This document shows, piece by piece, positions 24,753-33,746 of a stretch of DNA of 64,000 nucleotides. The stretch spans positions 310,001 to 374,000 of the forward strand of contig NZ_CP011494.1 in the NCBI RefSeq assembly GCF_001043175.1. The letters run 5' to 3'. The notes below the pieces were generated by a model, which was given only the letters and a program-made list of their open reading frames with translations, did no database searches and was not told where the DNA came from. Each line of letters starts with the position of its first letter. The first letter of the stretch is position 1. The stretch comes from Marinobacter psychrophilus. GTDB taxonomy: Bacteria > Pseudomonadota > Gammaproteobacteria > Pseudomonadales > Oleiphilaceae. The position numbers were made by a program, and so were the translations under genes.

Positions 24753-27227
24753 ATGCGTCTTCACGCCAAGGTGCTGTTGGTTGTGGTACCCCTCGCGGTG
24801 ATTCCGCTGTTGATAATAGGGTGGCTCGCTTATGAACAGCTGCGTTCAACCGCGGTAGAGCGCAGTTCGATCCAGATGACAACGTTAATGGACCAAATGG
24901 CGCGCAATTTTCAGATGCATCAGGACGTTGCCAAAGCGAACGCCAAACTGTTTGCCGATGCTTCGTTGATGCGTGCCTACGCGCTGACGGAAGACGAGGA
25001 AGAGCGCTATGTCTTGATGCTGCCTTCGTTGTTAAAGTTGTTTTCCAGCTATTTGCGCGCCTATCCTGATTACACCGAAATCCGCTTCCTGCTACCAGAT
25101 GGTTATGAAGACGCTCGTACCACCCTGATACCGATACCTAATATCACCGAAGAAGAGGGCGATACTCCGTTCTTTCAACAACTCAGCCGGTTCAAGGGTG
25201 ATGCATTTGTTCAGGTTTCTACTCCCCCTGACAGCCATACGGTATCGCTACAGGTCGCGCGGCCCGTTCGTCTGATCGACCTGGCTACTCAAGACCCGTT
25301 AAACGGCAAGCCGACGCTGCGAGGTTATCTGGTAGTTACCATGGGGCTGGATTTCATGGCGGAGCAGATGGCCAACAGCCGGGCCGGCGAAAAAGCTCAT
25401 ACCCTAATTGTTAATGAAAATGGGGAGATTCTTTTCCATCAGGACCCCTCCCAGCTGGGCCAATATATATCAGTGCCGCTGTTGAAGAAGGCTTTAGAGA
25501 CAGGAAAAGACGATCAGCTTGTGCCTGCGGTTTATCAAGAAACGGACAGTCTGTTAGCGACCCGGCGCTTGCACGAGGGCTTGCTGCTGATTGGCATACT
25601 GCCGAAGGAAGAGCTACTCAAAGAAAGCCAGCGGCTGGGCAATAGTGTTGCCTGGATCGTACTTGGCACCATAGTGCTGTTGATTTTTGCGCTGTTGATT
25701 TCCATGAATTTTCTTATGGTTCGCCCATTAAAACAGCTGATGGGCGCCGTTCGCGAGATCGGGCGTGGAAACCTGGCACCCACGATTGCGTTATCGACCA
25801 GTGACGAGCTGGGCAAGTTGGGGTTGAGTTTTCAGGAAATGGCCGGCAACCTGGAAAAATCACGCGTCAAAGTCGAGCATTTAGCCTATCACGACAGCCT
25901 GACCGGTTTGCCCAATCGATTTCGCGCTCACGAGACATTGCGCCGGATGATCTCTCTAGCTCACCGCGAGAGCCGCAAGATGGCCGTATTGTTCCTTGAT
26001 CTGGACAACTTCAAGCGAGTTAACGACACCCTGGGGCACCAAGTGGGCGACCAACTCCTTATGGAAATGGCAATCCGTCTTCAAGTCGTTCTGCGGGCGG
26101 AAGATGTTATCCATCAGGAAGTCTCTCAACATACGTCGGATGTGCTCGCTCGCCTTGGCGGCGACGAGTTTGTTGTTTTGCTATCGAACGTTAGCAATTC
26201 CCGGGATGCGGCTAAGGTTGCCTCGCGTATTTTGGATATCATGAAGCTGCCGTTTTATTTTAATGACAATGAAATATACAGCGGTTGCAGTATCGGGATT
26301 TCGCTGTTCCCCAGTGACGGCAGTGATGTGGATGACCTGATAAAACGCGCCGATGCTGCCATGTACCAGGCCAAGTCACAGGGGCGTAACAATTTTCAGT
26401 TTTATTCTGCGTCTTACAACCTTGTGGCGCTCGAACACATATCGCTGGAAGGCAGGCTGAGGCGTGCATTAAAAAACAACGAGCTGGTACTTTATTATCA
26501 GCCGCTGGTACAGGCCAGAACAGGCAAAATTGTTGGGCTTGAGGCCCTGCTGCGTTGGAATGATCCGCTTGAGGGTATTATTCCGCCCGACAAGTTTATT
26601 CCTGTCGCCGAGGAGAGCGGTTTAATCCTACCGCTGGGTGAGTGGGTTCTGCGTGAGGCGGGGCGTCAATTGAGCGTCTGGCAGGCTGCGGGGTTCACCG
26701 ATGCGTGTGTTTCCGTGAATGTCTCCGCGATACAGTTACAGCGCCAAGACCTAGTCACGATTGTTGACCAGGTATTGAAGGACAACGGGCTGCACCCCTG
26801 GCAGCTGGAACTCGAAATTACAGAAACCGCTCTGATGAGAATTCGGCCGGAAGTCATCGGCGATTTGAACGCAATGCGCCGAAAAGGTGTCACTATTTCA
26901 CTGGACGATTTTGGTACCGGTTACTCTTCTTTGAGCCTTTTGCAGGAGTTGCCCATAGGCAAACTCAAAATCGATAAAAGCTTCGTGCGAGACATGCTTG
27001 TAGACCCGAAAGATGCAGCCATCGTTTCGGCTGTTCTGTTTATTGCTAAAAGTTTGGGGCTACGGTCAACCGCTGAGGGTGTCGAAACGCCCGAGCAAGC
27101 GGCTCGTCTGGCGGAAGAGGGGTGTGATCAGCTCCAGGGCTACCTGCTATGCCGGCCGTTGCCGGTGGCAGAGATGACCGAGTTTTTGAAGAGCAGAAAA
27201 GCCATTGAACTCCGCGAACAATACTAA
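24753..27227 (+). CDS. membrane GGDEF-EAL protein with periplasmic sensor (MbaA-like)
   Basis: An 824-aa inner-membrane protein that can make and break c-di-GMP. A first helix (about 5-25) and a second (about 297-318) enclose a periplasmic dCACHE-like domain; HAMP follows (about 320-372), then GGDEF (about 378-545) with an intact GGDEF motif near 468-472, and EAL (about 560-815) with EALLRW, NVSA, EITE, DDFGTGYSSL, KIDKSF and AEGVET all intact. Both activities look possible. It starts three bases after a PotD-like gene without its own ribosome binding site, suggesting translational coupling. In Vibrio cholerae NspS binds MbaA in the same way. Confidence 0.93.
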   Translation: MRLHAKVLLVVVPLAVIPLLIIGWLAYEQLRSTAVERSSIQMTTLMDQMARNFQMHQDVAKANAKLFADASLMRAYALTEDEEERYVLMLPSLLKLFSSYLRAYPDYTEIRFLLPDGYEDARTTLIPIPNITEEEGDTPFFQQLSRFKGDAFVQVSTPPDSHTVSLQVARPVRLIDLATQDPLNGKPTLRGYLVVTMGLDFMAEQMANSRAGEKAHTLIVNENGEILFHQDPSQLGQYISVPLLKKALETGKDDQLVPAVYQETDSLLATRRLHEGLLLIGILPKEELLKESQRLGNSVAWIVLGTIVLLIFALLISMNFLMVRPLKQLMGAVREIGRGNLAPTIALSTSDELGKLGLSFQEMAGNLEKSRVKVEHLAYHDSLTGLPNRFRAHETLRRMISLAHRESRKMAVLFLDLDNFKRVNDTLGHQVGDQLLMEMAIRLQVVLRAEDVIHQEVSQHTSDVLARLGGDEFVVLLSNVSNSRDAAKVASRILDIMKLPFYFNDNEIYSGCSIGISLFPSDGSDVDDLIKRADAAMYQAKSQGRNNFQFYSASYNLVALEHISLEGRLRRALKNNELVLYYQPLVQARTGKIVGLEALLRWNDPLEGIIPPDKFIPVAEESGLILPLGEWVLREAGRQLSVWQAAGFTDACVSVNVSAIQLQRQDLVTIVDQVLKDNGLHPWQLELEITETALMRIRPEVIGDLNAMRRKGVTISLDDFGTGYSSLSLLQELPIGKLKIDKSFVRDMLVDPKDAAIVSAVLFIAKSLGLRSTAEGVETPEQAARLAEEGCDQLQGYLLCRPLPVAEMTEFLKSRKAIELREQY

Positions 27228-27670
27228 AACCGGATTGAAGTGGTTGAGCGCCTAATTTAAATCTCCAGAGTAATTCTGAGCCGATCGGATGATCCAATAC
27301 TTACCTGATTTAAAGCAAAGGGAGGTTAGGTAAACTTTTGTAAAATAATTCTATTCGTGGTTTTGATTAGACAGCAAGGCTGACATAACGAGCATATTAT
27401 GGCTAATAAAGTTGATCCACATCAAATAGAAAACCAGGGATACCTGACAGGATTATGTAGTGAAAAGAGACCCATACTGACTTGAAAGTTTGCTTCTGAC
27501 GATTCCTGAGTAAGGAGAGGCTCAAGCGCGTTCTTGTCTCGCTATGTCGAGCTTTGTATGGCTCCCAACTCGCACGGCTAAGTGAAGAATCACATCTGTC
27601 AATGTGACTTCCTGTAAAGTTTATAGCTGCATACAGAGTAGTATGCGTATTAACCGGAGGTTCAACAGTA
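27228..27670. other. spacer upstream of AraC-type gene
   Basis: A 443-base, fairly AT-rich spacer with no coding frame recognised. GGAGG at about 27656-27660 is the ribosome binding site of the next gene. Confidence 0.4.
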
Positions 27671-28726
27671 ATGTGTGCCGGCGATGCCCAAAATTTTTTG
27701 CTCGAACACTACCTTCGCATCACAACTAAAAAACCGCGAAGTTGGTTGTCAGCGCTTCAGGTGCTCACTAGCTTTTCACGACTGTCTCAGGAGGTGAACG
27801 TGTCACCTGGTGAAGGTGATTTTGATTCGCGCCTGTCATTTCTTGAGGTGGGAAACATTAACGTATGTGGTGTTTACCTTCGTTCCGCATGCAGTGTCGT
27901 CGGTTGCAATGATGGCCGAACGGCGATCATTATGCCAGCACACGGAAGCGTTGATTTTGAGGTTGAAGGCCTGCATTTTTACAGCGTCCCCGGGGTTCCC
28001 TGTATACTCAAACCAGACGCAGAGTTTCGAGCCCGAATGTCATCGGAGGCTAATCTTTTTATTGTTCAGATTAGCAACTCAGCTTGGAAATACGCGAACG
28101 GATTGCTGGAAAGCGCTGACTTTGAACTGGCAAAAATACTTGTAAGTTATTTGCGTGAGACTCCTTTTTTTTGGGATCATCATCACGCAATGGAACGAAC
28201 CCGGTTGCTTGAGGAAACCCTGAACCGGTATCTGGCTGGCGAAAGTCCGGTGGTTGCAACGGTTGAGAATAAGATTCTGATTGAAGATGACCGAAGGTTG
28301 CTTACGGCCATTGAATTGATCAATGACCGATTAGCCACAGACATTAAACTGGAAAAAATCGCCCGAGATTCGGGTATGAGCTTGAGGAATTTCTATTACC
28401 TCATGAAAAAACGTACAGGGATGACACCGTATAGTTACTGCCAGTCACGCCGATTGATCAAGGCAAGGGAGTCCCTGATTAGCTTCCATCGTGATGACCC
28501 GGTAATTGCAAATCATGCGCTGAAATGGGGGTTTAATCATGCGGGTCGCTTTTCATCGTATTATTTTGACCATTTCGGTGAGTATCCCAGTGACACCATT
28601 CAGGGGGTGAAGCTATTGGAACAGCATTCTGAACAGGTAGTTTCAATCAATACCGGCGTTGTAGGACAAAAAACTGTGTGGTGCACTTCCAGGGCTTCTT
28701 CCGCGCAAGAAGTATTGGCGGGCTAG
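27671..28726 (+). CDS. AraC-family transcriptional regulator
   Basis: A 351-aa regulator with a C-terminal AraC/XylS DNA-binding domain (about 213-310): LEKIARDSGMSLRNFYYLMK is the first helix-turn-helix and NHALKWGFNHAGRFSSYYFDHFGEYPSD the second with the family signature. The N-terminal 200 residues form an AraC-binding-like sensor of the type found in aromatic- and amine-catabolism activators (SRLSFLEVGNINVCGVYLRS, GVPCILKPDAEFR). The start has GGAGG ten bases upstream. No catabolic genes adjoin it; its targets may be the signalling genes on either side, which is a guess. Confidence 0.88.
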   Translation: MCAGDAQNFLLEHYLRITTKKPRSWLSALQVLTSFSRLSQEVNVSPGEGDFDSRLSFLEVGNINVCGVYLRSACSVVGCNDGRTAIIMPAHGSVDFEVEGLHFYSVPGVPCILKPDAEFRARMSSEANLFIVQISNSAWKYANGLLESADFELAKILVSYLRETPFFWDHHHAMERTRLLEETLNRYLAGESPVVATVENKILIEDDRRLLTAIELINDRLATDIKLEKIARDSGMSLRNFYYLMKKRTGMTPYSYCQSRRLIKARESLISFHRDDPVIANHALKWGFNHAGRFSSYYFDHFGEYPSDTIQGVKLLEQHSEQVVSINTGVVGQKTVWCTSRASSAQEVLAG

Positions 28727-28981
28727 CCTTATCCCATGAGGCATTTCACTAATTCGCTGAAAAAACCCTTAACGTGCTGTTTGTGAAAGGTTTTCGAATG
28801 CTCCGGTGTCGAGTGTCTAATGCAGTGCCTTTCCACCGTGTCACAGTGGTAAAAACAATGTCGGCTGCTCTCGGGTTGGCACTGACAATCGTCCGGTCTG
28901 GATTGACGGGAATTGTCGCATCGGTAGTCGGATTGATCATCCATATCTGGTTTTTGAAAGTCATTGGCTTAAGTGGTCTGA

Positions 28982-30046
28982 CTAGTCCTGATAGACATCC
29001 ATGATTCTTACAAAGCTGGCAACATCGGCCAGGAACAGATCAACCAGCTCTGGATCAAAGTGTGCACCCCGATTTTCTCGGATTAATTCCACTGCATCTT
29101 CTACCGGCCAGGCTTTTTTGTAGGGGCGCGCGGACGTCAACGCATCGAATACGTCGGCCAGTGCGGCAATTCTTCCGGAGAAAGGAATACCTTCTCCTCG
29201 CAGTCCGTCAGGATAGCCGCTACCATCCCACTTTTCGTGGTGATTAAGGGCAATCTCCCGGGCCATCACAAAGAGTTCGTTGCTATTGCCCTCCAGCAGC
29301 CGTCCACCGATTTCGGCATGGGTTTTCATGGTTTGCCATTCCTGCGGGTCCAACTTTCCGGGTTTCAACAGGATAGCGTCGGGAATTCCAATTTTACCGA
29401 TGTCATGCATCGGGCTGGCTTGCAAGATCAAGTCGCATTGCTCTTCAGACCAGCCCGCTTTGCTGGCAAGAAGGGCGCACACTTTGCTCATTCTTATAAT
29501 GTGATTTCCTGTTTCTTCATCTCGCCACTCTGCTGCATGTCCAAGCCGTTGAATAATTTCTAGTCTGCTTTCGCGTAATTCCTTTGTGCGCTCTTCCACC
29601 AATATTTCCAGGTGAGCTTTCTGGTTTTGCAACAGCAGATGGGCAACATGCGCACTCAGAAGATTGTGGACGCGCATCAGCAACTCTCGTCGATCAAATG
29701 GCTTGCTGATAAAGTCCCGAGCCCCCGCCTCCAGAGCGCGAAGCAGGTAGTCCTGTTGATGCTGGGCTGTCAGGATAACAATAGGCGGCAGCAATGGGTC
29801 ACCCAGGTTGCCTAGTTGGTTCATAACCTGATACCCGTCAACGCCTGGCATATTCAGATCTAGAAGAATCAGTGCAGGGTGATGCTTATGGTAGGCTGAA
29901 ATAACTTGGTGCGGATCGCTGATCAAAGTCAGATTGGTGTAGCCTGCAAATGTGAGGATTTTTCCCAGAAGCTTCAGGTTTGCCGGTTCGTCATCGACAA
30001 TAAAAATGCTTTGTTGGTGAAAATCTATTTCTGAAAAGGCGGACAT
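28982..30046 (-). CDS. response regulator with HD-GYP c-di-GMP phosphodiesterase output (RpfG-like)
   Basis: A 354-aa two-domain protein. Residues 10-130 are a receiver domain (SIFIVDDEPANLKLLGKIL, phospho-acceptor Asp in LILLDLNMPGVDGYQ, and KPFDRREL). After a coiled linker, the HD-GYP domain (about 160-340) has HIIRMSKVCALLA, HDIGKIGIPDAI and HHEKWDGSGYPDGL, all intact. It should degrade c-di-GMP when phosphorylated. It lies seven bases after the hybrid kinase gene and is the last of three genes, so the kinase is its likely partner. Confidence 0.93.
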   Translation of the reverse strand: MSAFSEIDFHQQSIFIVDDEPANLKLLGKILTFAGYTNLTLISDPHQVISAYHKHHPALILLDLNMPGVDGYQVMNQLGNLGDPLLPPIVILTAQHQQDYLLRALEAGARDFISKPFDRRELLMRVHNLLSAHVAHLLLQNQKAHLEILVEERTKELRESRLEIIQRLGHAAEWRDEETGNHIIRMSKVCALLASKAGWSEEQCDLILQASPMHDIGKIGIPDAILLKPGKLDPQEWQTMKTHAEIGGRLLEGNSNELFVMAREIALNHHEKWDGSGYPDGLRGEGIPFSGRIAALADVFDALTSARPYKKAWPVEDAVELIRENRGAHFDPELVDLFLADVASFVRIMDVYQD

Positions 30047-30053
30047 GAGTGGG

Positions 30054-33000
30054 TTATCCCAAGTATTTTTTAAGCGTATTCGTTAATTCTGCAATATTGA
30101 TCGGCTTAGTCAGATAGTCATTAAAACCGGCGTTTTTCCCTCTCCGAACTTCACAGTCCATGGCGCTTGCCGTCAAAGCGATAACAGGGGCATTGTTTGG
30201 AGGAGCCTGAGTCTCTAACTTATGTAGTATTGTGTAGCCGTTCATATCCGGCAGATTGATATCGAGAAGAATGAGGTCTGGTTGACAGGTTCTTGCGAGG
30301 TTCAACCCTTCTTCGGCGGTGGTCGCCGAAATCAGAGAAAAATCGGGTTGCCGCTGGACAATTCTTTCGACAAGCTTCAAGTTCGCCGGATTATCCTCAA
30401 TATAAAGAATGGACTTGGTGTTGGTGACTTTTTGCTTGCCAGATTGAATTTTGCTTTGACCGGAATCGATTGAAGGCTTGGCGTTAGTGCTCATATGCCC
30501 TTGTTCAACTGGCAGGCGGATCCAGAATGTAGAGCCTTCGTCAACGGCACTTGTGAGCCCAATACTACCCCCCATCAACTCAACGAGCCGGTGGGTCAGC
30601 GATAGCCCTATGCCAGTACCTTCGATATGGCTAAGCTCTGCACCCAAGCGGTTGAACGGCTGGAATAATTCAGGTATTCGGAACTCTGGGATGCCAGGAC
30701 CAGTGTCTGTAACCCGAATATCGACCCATGCAGTTCCGTGGGGTTTCGCCTCGATCAGGATGTTACCTTCACTTCTATTGTATTTGACGGCATTGGAGAG
30801 AAGATTCAACAACGCCTGTTTTAAGCGGGTCCAGTCGGCGGTGACCCGGAGGTTTGCACTTTTTCTGATAGAAATCTGGATACCACGTTTTTCAGCGGAT
30901 AGCCTGATCAACGTGAGCGCTTCGTCAATGATTGCGCGCACGGGAATGGTCTCGAGCGAAAGGTCCAGTTTTCCCGACTCGATCCTTGCCAAGTCCAGTA
31001 CTTCGTTGATGAGTGCAAGTAGGTGATTGCTCGCGGACAGGATTTCGTTGGCACTGTCCCGTTGGTCTTCATTAAGCGCTGGATCGCTCTCAAGTAGTTG
31101 GCCAAAGCCCAGGATGGCATTTAATGGCGTGCGCAATTCATGGCTCATGCTGGAGAGGAATTCGGATTTTGCCCGGTTTGCCTGGTCTGCCCTTTGTTTT
31201 TCTCGAACCAAGCTCCTGCGATTGTTGCTCTCCATGTCAATCATGCGCTGAGAGTTGATGATCACGCCATAAGTTGCGGTAAAGGGCCGTAAAAAACTGA
31301 TCAGTGACTGGTTGTAACCGGAATCACGATTTGCAATGGCGAAAATTCCGACCAGGTCGGAGCCGACTAGGATTGGCACGCTGAGAAACGTCCTTATTTC
31401 GGGATGCCCTTCCGGGAGCCCGGCGAACAGTTCCACTGACTGAGTTTCGTCGACACTCACAACTTTCTTGTTTCGGATTAATTCGCCCATGACGTTATTT
31501 AGGCTGGGGAGCTCGAATCTATCTGTTCCAACCCGGCTGCACATTTCTTCCGAGGGCAAACTCCAAGGGAGGTTGGCAATGGATTGGACCCGAAGATAGG
31601 GAGCTTCCTCTTCGTCCTGAAGCACCTCGGCCAGAAAGCCAAATTCGCTGTTGGTCAGTTCCAACAGGTTCTCCAACATGGTGTCAAGGGTGGCTCGAAA
31701 TTTTCCCTCACGAATGAACGTGGTGAGGGACTCATGAAGCATGTTCAACAAGCTCGCTTGGTTGGCCAGTTGCTGCTCCGCTTCATGAACTTGCGTTACG
31801 TCCTCAACAACACTTAGCATTTGTTTTGCAGTGCCGTCATCGCTTCGGACTACCGCCCCCGTCTCAAGAAGCCATCTTACCGTGCCGTCGGGCCATACCG
31901 CTCGATGCTCAACCCGATAGGGCTCGTCATATTCAATCGCGGCTGCTATTCCAGCCTCAACTTTTGTGCGGTCGTCGGGATGAACAGCGGCCATAAAGTT
32001 TGCATAGGATGTTTCCAAGCCTCCTTCAGGATAACCGAAAAGTACTGGGATGATTTCTGTCCAGATCATTTCGTTTGTTTCAAGGTTCCACTCCCAAGTA
32101 CCAATGTTTGCAAACGCTTGGGCCTTATAAAGCCGCTTCCGATCCCGCTCCTGATCGAACTCGGAGAACCAGCGGGCCAAGGAATGGGAAATGACACTGG
32201 CAAGTATATCGATCAAACCCTGATCGCAGAAGGTGTCGGCCAGGGTGCCCTGCCGTGTAACGAGTTTCAGTGACCCGAGCTCTGTCTGGTCGGCCCAGAG
32301 CGGAACTTCAATCTTTTGGCTGTCACCCACTTGACTTTCGCTTTCAGCTGTATCGAAGTTCGTGATCGAAAGGGACGTATTATGAACGGAGTTGCCGATA
32401 AGTTGTCGCCAGATTGCAACAAGGGAATGATTGTGGCAAAGCTTTATGGCTACATGATGAATGCCAAGAAACCCGCAAAGGGGTTGCAGTGCGGACTGGA
32501 GTGTTTCCGGGGCACTTGCCCAGTGGCCGGAAAGAGCGTGGGCGCTGGCCTCACTGACCAGTCTTGCAAGCTGGCCGTGCCGTTTTACTCGGTGTTCAGC
32601 TGTTTTAACTTGGGAGATATTTTTGCGAATAGCAATATACTTGTACGGGCGCTGTCTACTGTCCAAAAATGGAACGATCGTTGATGAGACCCAATAGAGA
32701 CTGCCGTCCTTAGCGCGATTGCAGATCTCACCCTTCCATATATCGCCTTGGGATATCGTTTTCCACATGTCTCGGTAAAAATCGGGTGAATGACAGCCGG
32801 ATTTTAGAAGGCGGTGACTCTGGCCGAGCAGTTCGGTCTCGGAATATTGGCTGGTGTTACAAAAACGTCGGTTAACTTCGGTAATTTTCCCTGTGCTGTC
32901 AGCCATACTGACGATGGCGTGATGGTTCAGTGCAAAGTGTTCCTGTTCTCGTTTGTGCAGGACGTCATAGAATCGTCCACCCGATGTTGCTCGCCCGATC

Positions 33001-33746
33001 TGTTGATGTGTCAACTCATGAATAAGCCGGGGCACCTCGGCATAAGTTGCGTAGTGGATGTTGGTTCCAGTCAGGCTCAGGAAGTCCCTAGCGTCGCTAT
33101 TGGTAATGTCGTCGGTCGTGAAAATAACGGGTATACCCGAGCTATCCGGAAAAAAACGGAGCAGTTTAGAAAACTCACGATAGCTCATTAGGGCGCTGTA
33201 ATGGCTTATAACGATGACATCAGAATCGCGCTTTCTGAGCAAGTCGAAAGCTGCCTGAATAGAGCCTGCTTGCAATGACTCAATAGACCGGGTCGCCAGA
33301 TGTTCCCGGATTACCTCATAGATTGCTTGCCGGTCCTCAACAATCAGGGCGGTTCTGGCCATCAGTGAGTGAGATATGCCTAGCTCCTGACAGGTACTGG
33401 CCAGCATTCGGGATGTGAGCGGTTTAACCAGAAAGCGTCTGGCTCCCACTGCCATTACTTCACTGGCTAATTCGGTTGTCATAGATTTTCCGACAACTAT
33501 GATCTGGGTGCCGGCCATTTCGCCATTGGCGTGTAGTTGGGTTATTACATCTATCAAGCGCAGTGCTTCAGAACCGTCGGCATCAATAAGCCAGATATCG
33601 GGTGGCTCAGTCGCTTCGACGGGAGCCGTTATCGATGAGAACCGACAGTTGAAATCTGAGGAAAGCAGGGTGTCCTGCTGCCGTTGCAACCAGCTTTCCG
33701 TTTCTTTATTCCCGACAATCCTGATGTCAATCATTTGGCTAACCAT
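30054..33746 (-). CDS. large hybrid sensor histidine kinase (degenerate REC, PAS, GAF, PAS, GAF, HisKA, HATPase, REC)
   Basis: A 1230-aa cytoplasmic kinase. Two receiver-like folds occupy the first ~250 residues; the second lacks an obvious phospho-acceptor (SDVIVISHYSAL). PAS (about 270-390, NHHAIVSMADSTGKITEVNR), a GAF-like stretch, a PAC-type PAS (about 550-660, NIGTWEWNLETNEMIW) and a GAF (about 670-830) follow. The kinase core has the H-box MSHELRTPLNAILGFG, N-box NLLSNAVKYN and G-boxes TDTGPGIPE and GTGIGLSLTHRLVE, and it ends in a full receiver (LILLDINLPDMNGY). It overlaps the chemoreceptor stop by one base and shares an operon with the HD-GYP regulator. Confidence 0.92.
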   Translation of the reverse strand: MVSQMIDIRIVGNKETESWLQRQQDTLLSSDFNCRFSSITAPVEATEPPDIWLIDADGSEALRLIDVITQLHANGEMAGTQIIVVGKSMTTELASEVMAVGARRFLVKPLTSRMLASTCQELGISHSLMARTALIVEDRQAIYEVIREHLATRSIESLQAGSIQAAFDLLRKRDSDVIVISHYSALMSYREFSKLLRFFPDSSGIPVIFTTDDITNSDARDFLSLTGTNIHYATYAEVPRLIHELTHQQIGRATSGGRFYDVLHKREQEHFALNHHAIVSMADSTGKITEVNRRFCNTSQYSETELLGQSHRLLKSGCHSPDFYRDMWKTISQGDIWKGEICNRAKDGSLYWVSSTIVPFLDSRQRPYKYIAIRKNISQVKTAEHRVKRHGQLARLVSEASAHALSGHWASAPETLQSALQPLCGFLGIHHVAIKLCHNHSLVAIWRQLIGNSVHNTSLSITNFDTAESESQVGDSQKIEVPLWADQTELGSLKLVTRQGTLADTFCDQGLIDILASVISHSLARWFSEFDQERDRKRLYKAQAFANIGTWEWNLETNEMIWTEIIPVLFGYPEGGLETSYANFMAAVHPDDRTKVEAGIAAAIEYDEPYRVEHRAVWPDGTVRWLLETGAVVRSDDGTAKQMLSVVEDVTQVHEAEQQLANQASLLNMLHESLTTFIREGKFRATLDTMLENLLELTNSEFGFLAEVLQDEEEAPYLRVQSIANLPWSLPSEEMCSRVGTDRFELPSLNNVMGELIRNKKVVSVDETQSVELFAGLPEGHPEIRTFLSVPILVGSDLVGIFAIANRDSGYNQSLISFLRPFTATYGVIINSQRMIDMESNNRRSLVREKQRADQANRAKSEFLSSMSHELRTPLNAILGFGQLLESDPALNEDQRDSANEILSASNHLLALINEVLDLARIESGKLDLSLETIPVRAIIDEALTLIRLSAEKRGIQISIRKSANLRVTADWTRLKQALLNLLSNAVKYNRSEGNILIEAKPHGTAWVDIRVTDTGPGIPEFRIPELFQPFNRLGAELSHIEGTGIGLSLTHRLVELMGGSIGLTSAVDEGSTFWIRLPVEQGHMSTNAKPSIDSGQSKIQSGKQKVTNTKSILYIEDNPANLKLVERIVQRQPDFSLISATTAEEGLNLARTCQPDLILLDINLPDMNGYTILHKLETQAPPNNAPVIALTASAMDCEVRRGKNAGFNDYLTKPINIAELTNTLKKYLG

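Noticed and set aside
28749..28964. Minus-strand 71-codon frame between the AraC gene and the HD-GYP regulator
   Set aside because: Some protein-like composition but no start signal, no recognised family, and a competing plus-strand frame; not enough to call a gene.
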